A DNA stretch of 64,000 bases from Craspedostauros australis (Eukaryota > Bacillariophyta > Bacillariophyceae > Mastogloiales > Achnanthaceae), in the NCBI GenBank assembly GCA_026770025.1, contig JAMXDE010000056.1, positions 62,001-126,000 on the forward strand, read 5' to 3'. Under the pieces are notes generated by a model. That model did no database searches and had not been told where the DNA came from. It saw nothing but the letters and a program-made list of their open reading frames with translations. How positions within the stretch are numbered: the first letter of the stretch is position 1; each line of letters opens with the position of its first letter. The translations under genes and the position numbers were made by a program. Shown here piece by piece: positions 60,380 to 64,000 of the stretch.

Positions 60380-62400
60380 ATGAGTATCCCATCACTTCCT
60401 TCCAATATCAACCCCGCCATCGCTGTTGATGATATCGAAGCCGCCAACGCCAACGTCATCCCCACTGAGCATGAAATCATCCACAAATCCATCCAAAACA
60501 AGTCCTTCGTCGAACACATCAAGTTCGTCGTTGAACGCAAGTCCGACACCGTCTTCTCCACTTGGTACAACGAGAAGGGAAAGGCAATCGATAACTACAC
60601 CTTCCAGCAGCTCTGGGATGAAGCGGGACACTGTGCCCACCTCCTTCGCAACAAATGGGGCACCAATAAAGGCGACCGCGTGGTCCTCTGCTACGACTTC
60701 GGTCTGCACTTCTTCGCCATGTTCCTGGGATGTCTGCGCGCGGGCGTGACAGCCATGTTGGTGTACCCTCCGGGGCCGCCGCTAGTCAAGTCGCTCACCA
60801 AGATGAACAAGATCATCGAGGATTGCGCTCCGACACTCATCCTCACCCAGGCGACCATCAATCTGCTTCGTGTTACCGATCGCGCCAACCCAATATCCAA
60901 GACCCGGGCCATGTGGCTGAGCGGGGTGAAGTACAAAGTTACCGATCATATCATCCGTCACAACCCGTTCATCGCCAACAAAAACAAGAGCAACAGCAAC
61001 AACTCCAAGCAGGCAAAGAATGGTATCCTTTCCTGCTTCGTCTCTGGCCGCTCCTCGTCGCCACCACCTTCCTTCGATGAACCAAACATCGCAGGATCGG
61101 ATCTGGCGTTCCTCCAGTACACATCCGGGAGTACCGGCAACCCCAAGGGCGTCATGGTGACCCACGAAGCGCTGCGGGCCAACATCGAGCTCGTACAGAG
61201 CTACTGGTTCGCTTCATTCCAAGACCAGCTGGGTGATATGAGCGACATCCCAAAGCACATCGCCACATGCTCTTGGTTGCCGCAGTACCATGACATGGGC
61301 CTCATCGAGATGGGCATTGCGCCATTGGCAGGCACCTTCCGCTCCCACATGATATCACCAGTCTCGTTCATCCGCAACCCGTTGCTCTGGATTGATCTCA
61401 TGTCCCAGCACAAGTGCCACATCAGTGCCGCTCCCGACTTTGGGTATCGGTTGGTCACCCGCAAGTTCAACAAGGCCAGAGGAAAGTCTATTCCAAAATT
61501 GGACCTCTCCAGCGTGCTTCATTTCCAGAATGCCGCAGAACCAATCTGGCTTGACACGGAGAAAGGGTTTGCCGACGCATTTGGTCCGTATGGTCTACGC
61601 AAGGACTGGTTCCTCGCAGCATACGGACTGGCAGAGAACGTCGTTGGTGTCAGCTACAATCACGGCTCCCATCTTTCCACCATCCGCGAAGGTGAAGATC
61701 TCCAACCATTCATCGCCGTCGCGCATCGCAGCAATCTGCACAGCTCCGTCGATATCATCATCGTGGACCCGAATACTCGTGTACAACGTCCAGACAACGT
61801 CACAGGAGAGATCTGGATCGCCGGGGCCTCTGTGACCGCTGGGTACTACAATCAGCCACAGCTCACCGTCGAAACCTTCCAAGCTACACTCGAAGGCGAT
61901 TCATCATCCGATGCCGACGGCAAGATGTACTTGCGGACAGGAGAGTACGGATTCTACCAAGATGACTATCTCTACATCTGCGGGCGCAAGAAGGACATCA
62001 TCATCGTCAATGGTGTCAACTACTACCCGCAAGATATCGAGCACGCTGTTGAAGGGGCATCATCTGCCGTCCGTCCAGGCTGTGTCGCGGCATTTTCGTC
62101 CGATGAAACGGGCAACGACGGACAGCTCGAGATCGTCTTTTAGATCCGGGCCAATCATGCAGACGATGCCTCAACAGTCTGTCAGGAGATCAGAAAGGCC
62201 GTGATTGAGCACATTGGATTGACGCCAGCAACAATCGCAGCTGTGGAAGAACGCACCATCTCCAAAACAACAAGCGGCAAGATCCAGAGACGTCATAACC
62301 GACAGCGCTTGCACGATGGAGACCAGAAAGCAATATTCAGCTTCCGCACAAACCCAAATTCAACCGCCTAAGTCGCACAGGATGGCGATGCCAAGTCGTC
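59560..62400. repeat. Segmental duplication, copy B (FAAL promoter and adenylation domain)
   Basis: Copy of 36755-39662 in the same orientation. The left edge is near the ACAATTTTCG string, the right edge just past the A10 motif. Inside the coding part substitutions are scattered and mostly codon-neutral to the eye, with one 2-codon deletion in the linker (Asp-Ser-Asn repeat) and a changed stretch at 61205-61255. Confidence 0.9.
60380..62143 (+). pseudogene. Truncated FAAL adenylation-domain copy (587 aa), probable pseudogene
   Basis: From MSIPSLPSN at 60380 the frame parallels the enzyme at 37640: YTSGSTGNPKGV, SWLPQYHDMGLIEM, AAYGLAENVVGV, GRKKDIIIVNGVNYYPQDIE. It ends at TAG 62141-62143, where the other copy has a Glu codon (GAG). 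The same frame stays open after this stop through the A10 lysine motif KTTSGKIQR to a TAA at 62369-62371, so the break is a single nonsense change on top of a 3' truncation. Carrier domain, membrane blocks and beta-helix are absent. Without A10 the main 587-aa product should not form acyl-AMP normally, although it could still bind substrate. Many differences from the parent are conservative, so decay may be recent or the fragment may retain some use. Confidence 0.85.
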
Positions 62401-62813
62401 CACTGAAACGATATGATATTCGTACGTAAGAATGGGAGCCCGCGTGCGGACGGGCCGTGTGATGCAGGATGGTACCTATTCATGGGTTGCGTCCTCGATC
62501 GGCGGGCTCCTTCAAGTCTATAGAACGCTGGAGATCAATACGCGGAGTGCTCTTCGATACTCGTCCGAGTGCGAGCGACAGTTTTCGGGGTTTCGCAAAG
62601 CTCCACGCTGCATCCCGTGTCTTCTCCGCCCAATCCTACCACATACCTGCGTACTTGAGCATTTCGACGATTCGCAGCAGCAACACCGTGAACCAAAACG
62701 ATCTCAAAAGTCGGACTTTCCGGCAACTGTCTGACATCACGTTTGGAAGAGAATCTTTACTCTATTCAGAATGGAAGTCAAGGTTTCTCTCTGGAGAGAG
62801 AGAGAGAGACAGT

Positions 62814-62848
<35 letters not shown>

Positions 62849-63009
62849 TACTCGTACGGGTAGCTCGTACATCACCGAAAGCAAGGCGAGCGCAGAGGTT
62901 GCTTCATAAAATTCAGTTGGGTTCGCAACCAACATCAGCTGGCATCAACAGCGCATGGAGTACTCCTCTCGCCATCAGTTCATTCAGTTCATTCGAAGCA
63001 ACAACAACC
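62144..63009. other. Junction of two duplications and upstream region of ankyrin copy B
   Basis: 62144-62371 is residual FAAL reading frame. About 62331-62430 is the junction. 62431 onward is the upstream region of the ankyrin gene, matching 53777. A (GA)n tract and (GAGCAC)n array lie at 62792-62849, longer than in copy A. Confidence 0.75.
62792..62849. repeat. (GA)n followed by (GAGCAC)n array
   Basis: About 18 bases of GA repeat, then five copies of GAGCAC; copy A at 54104-54135 has only about two. The array is directly followed by TACTCGTAC and then GTAGCTCGTAC, partly complementary to the repeat. Confidence 0.9.
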
Positions 63010-63990
63010 ATGCCAACCATGCTCTTCCTTCGCCCTCTAATCCACGTTGGATTCATCGTATCCTCACGCAATCGAATGTCCGTCACAAGAGGCATCAGTA
63101 GGGTCACGCCACAGCCCAACGCTCAACGTTTCCTCGTTCGTCAGACCCACTGTAACGCGAACAGCAAGAACGGAGATGTTAATCCTGACGACATCGGCAC
63201 CTCCATTCCCGAAGTCACCCTGGAAGATCTCGAGACTGCAGCGAAAGGTGGGGATCTGCGAACTGTCCAACGATGGAAACAGCAGAATCCAACACGCAAT
63301 GATGCCTGGGCTGAGCACAAGGACGGTGAGACCCTTCTACGCGATGCATGCAACAATGGGCATCTGGATCTTGTCAAATACTTGCTTGATGACTTCATAG
63401 CGAACGTGGAGGATGATGGCAATATCATGCGCGGTGCACTGTGGCATGCTTGCGAAGGAGGTCAACTCGACATTGCGAAGTACTTGATCGAATCGCGCGG
63501 AGTTGATGTGAACGCTCAAAATGAATGGGGAGAGTCTGCTCTTTATTTCGCATGCTACAGAAATAGCGTACGCACCGTGAAGTTCTTGGTAGAGTCACAT
63601 GGTGCGGACATTCGCATTGAAGATCAACGCGGTTACCTTCCCATTCACATTGCATCCAAAGATGTCATGAAATACTTGATGGAGTCACACGGCATGGATG
63701 TTAATGTTCAAAACAAGAACGGTGACACTTTATTCCATTTGGAATTCAAGAATACTGATGGTGTCTGTACCAACCGGGTAAAGCGTCTGATCGAATCATG
63801 CGAGCTGGATCTCGGCATCAAGAACAATGATGGCAACACTCCATTTGAGTGCCTCCACCAGTGCTTGTATACCGATGACTACGATCTCGGAGACTTTCGA
63901 GATCTAAGCGAAAAATATTACGAGTTTGCCGTCATCTTCTACAACGAAGTGATCAGGCAGAGGGAGAAGGATCGGAAACAGCAAAAATAG
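63010..63990 (+). CDS. Ankyrin-repeat protein, copy B, with N-terminal presequence (326 aa)
   Basis: ATG at 63010 (MPTMLFLRPLIHVGF). Residues 1-45 are basic and hydrophobic with no acidic residue (SSRNRMSVTRGISRV, QRFLVR), typical of a mitochondrial presequence. The ATG lies in a short segment absent from copy A. The rest matches copy A: VTLEDLETAAKGGDLRTVQ cap, then repeats GHLDLVKYLL, GQLDIAKYLIESRGVDVN, GESALYFACYRN, GYLPIHIASKDVMKYLMES, GDTLFHLEFKN, VKRLIESCELDLGIKNNDG, and the KDRKQQK tail. Relative to copy A, a few residues are lost between HIAS and KDVMKY, and the Met that starts copy A is Lys here. The stop is at 63988-63990, close to the window end. Confidence 0.86.
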   Translation: MPTMLFLRPLIHVGFIVSSRNRMSVTRGISRVTPQPNAQRFLVRQTHCNANSKNGDVNPDDIGTSIPEVTLEDLETAAKGGDLRTVQRWKQQNPTRNDAWAEHKDGETLLRDACNNGHLDLVKYLLDDFIANVEDDGNIMRGALWHACEGGQLDIAKYLIESRGVDVNAQNEWGESALYFACYRNSVRTVKFLVESHGADIRIEDQRGYLPIHIASKDVMKYLMESHGMDVNVQNKNGDTLFHLEFKNTDGVCTNRVKRLIESCELDLGIKNNDGNTPFECLHQCLYTDDYDLGDFRDLSEKYYEFAVIFYNEVIRQREKDRKQQK

Positions 63991-64000
63991 ATCTCGATCC

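Larger units (their letters stand above)
62431..63990. repeat. Segmental duplication, copy B (ankyrin gene and upstream DNA)
   Basis: Direct-orientation copy of 53777-55273. Its right limit cannot be seen because the window ends. Confidence 0.9.

Noticed and set aside
1-64000. tRNA, rRNA, CRISPR or organellar genes
   Set aside because: No T-loop GGTTCGAAT-like consensus in a clover-leaf context, no rRNA stretches and no spaced direct repeats were noticed; a tRNAscan/Infernal run would settle it.

Overview
The window is nuclear DNA of a photosynthetic stramenopile, most likely a diatom. Several predicted proteins begin with a signal peptide followed by a phenylalanine-containing plastid-import motif of the ASAFAP type (HAFAP at 28822, HAFAF at 29651, SGFMAP at 30989, DAAF in the ferredoxin at the left edge). 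Introns are GT-AG and a few hundred bases long. Three heat-shock-factor (HSF) genes lie within about 15 kb, which fits the known HSF expansion in diatoms. All product names are read from motifs and remembered family sequences; no database search was possible.

Layout. 1-4281: a plastid-type [2Fe-2S] ferredoxin (minus, cut by the window edge) diverges from a three-exon prolyl-4-hydroxylase-like gene whose first intron holds about 690 bp of uninterrupted CTCA repeat. 6236-21661: a loose HSF neighbourhood (three HSF genes and one internally duplicated coiled-coil gene) separated by long, simple-repeat-rich, apparently gene-free DNA. 22064-36331: a compact housekeeping block: a Siva-like zinc protein with a PCNA-binding motif, a PhyH dioxygenase, CMC2, serine palmitoyltransferase subunit LCB1, a small plastid coiled-coil protein, a plastid NYN-type nuclease, a tocopherol-methyltransferase-like enzyme, two small genes, a GH18 chitinase-like protein and an ABHD13-type hydrolase. 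37640-63990: a duplicated accessory region with a large fatty-acyl-AMP ligase (FAAL)-carrier protein-membrane fusion, four ankyrin-repeat genes, a leucine-rich-repeat gene, and a second, broken FAAL copy.

The most notable part is the right third. The FAAL-ACP-membrane/beta-helix protein (1518 aa) resembles the loading and C-terminal parts of bacterial NRPS-type enzymes. About 2.8 kb covering its promoter and adenylation domain was copied to 59560-62400. In the copy a single nonsense codon and loss of everything downstream leave an adenylation-domain remnant. Next to that breakpoint lies a second copy of an ankyrin gene from 54437, so two separate duplications meet within about 100 bp. The two ankyrin copies differ in whether they keep an N-terminal presequence.

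Pathway links are modest: LCB1 (sphingolipid), FAAL (acyl activation), PhyH and the methyltransferase suggest lipid and prenyl-lipid metabolism, but nothing in the sequence shows that they are co-regulated.
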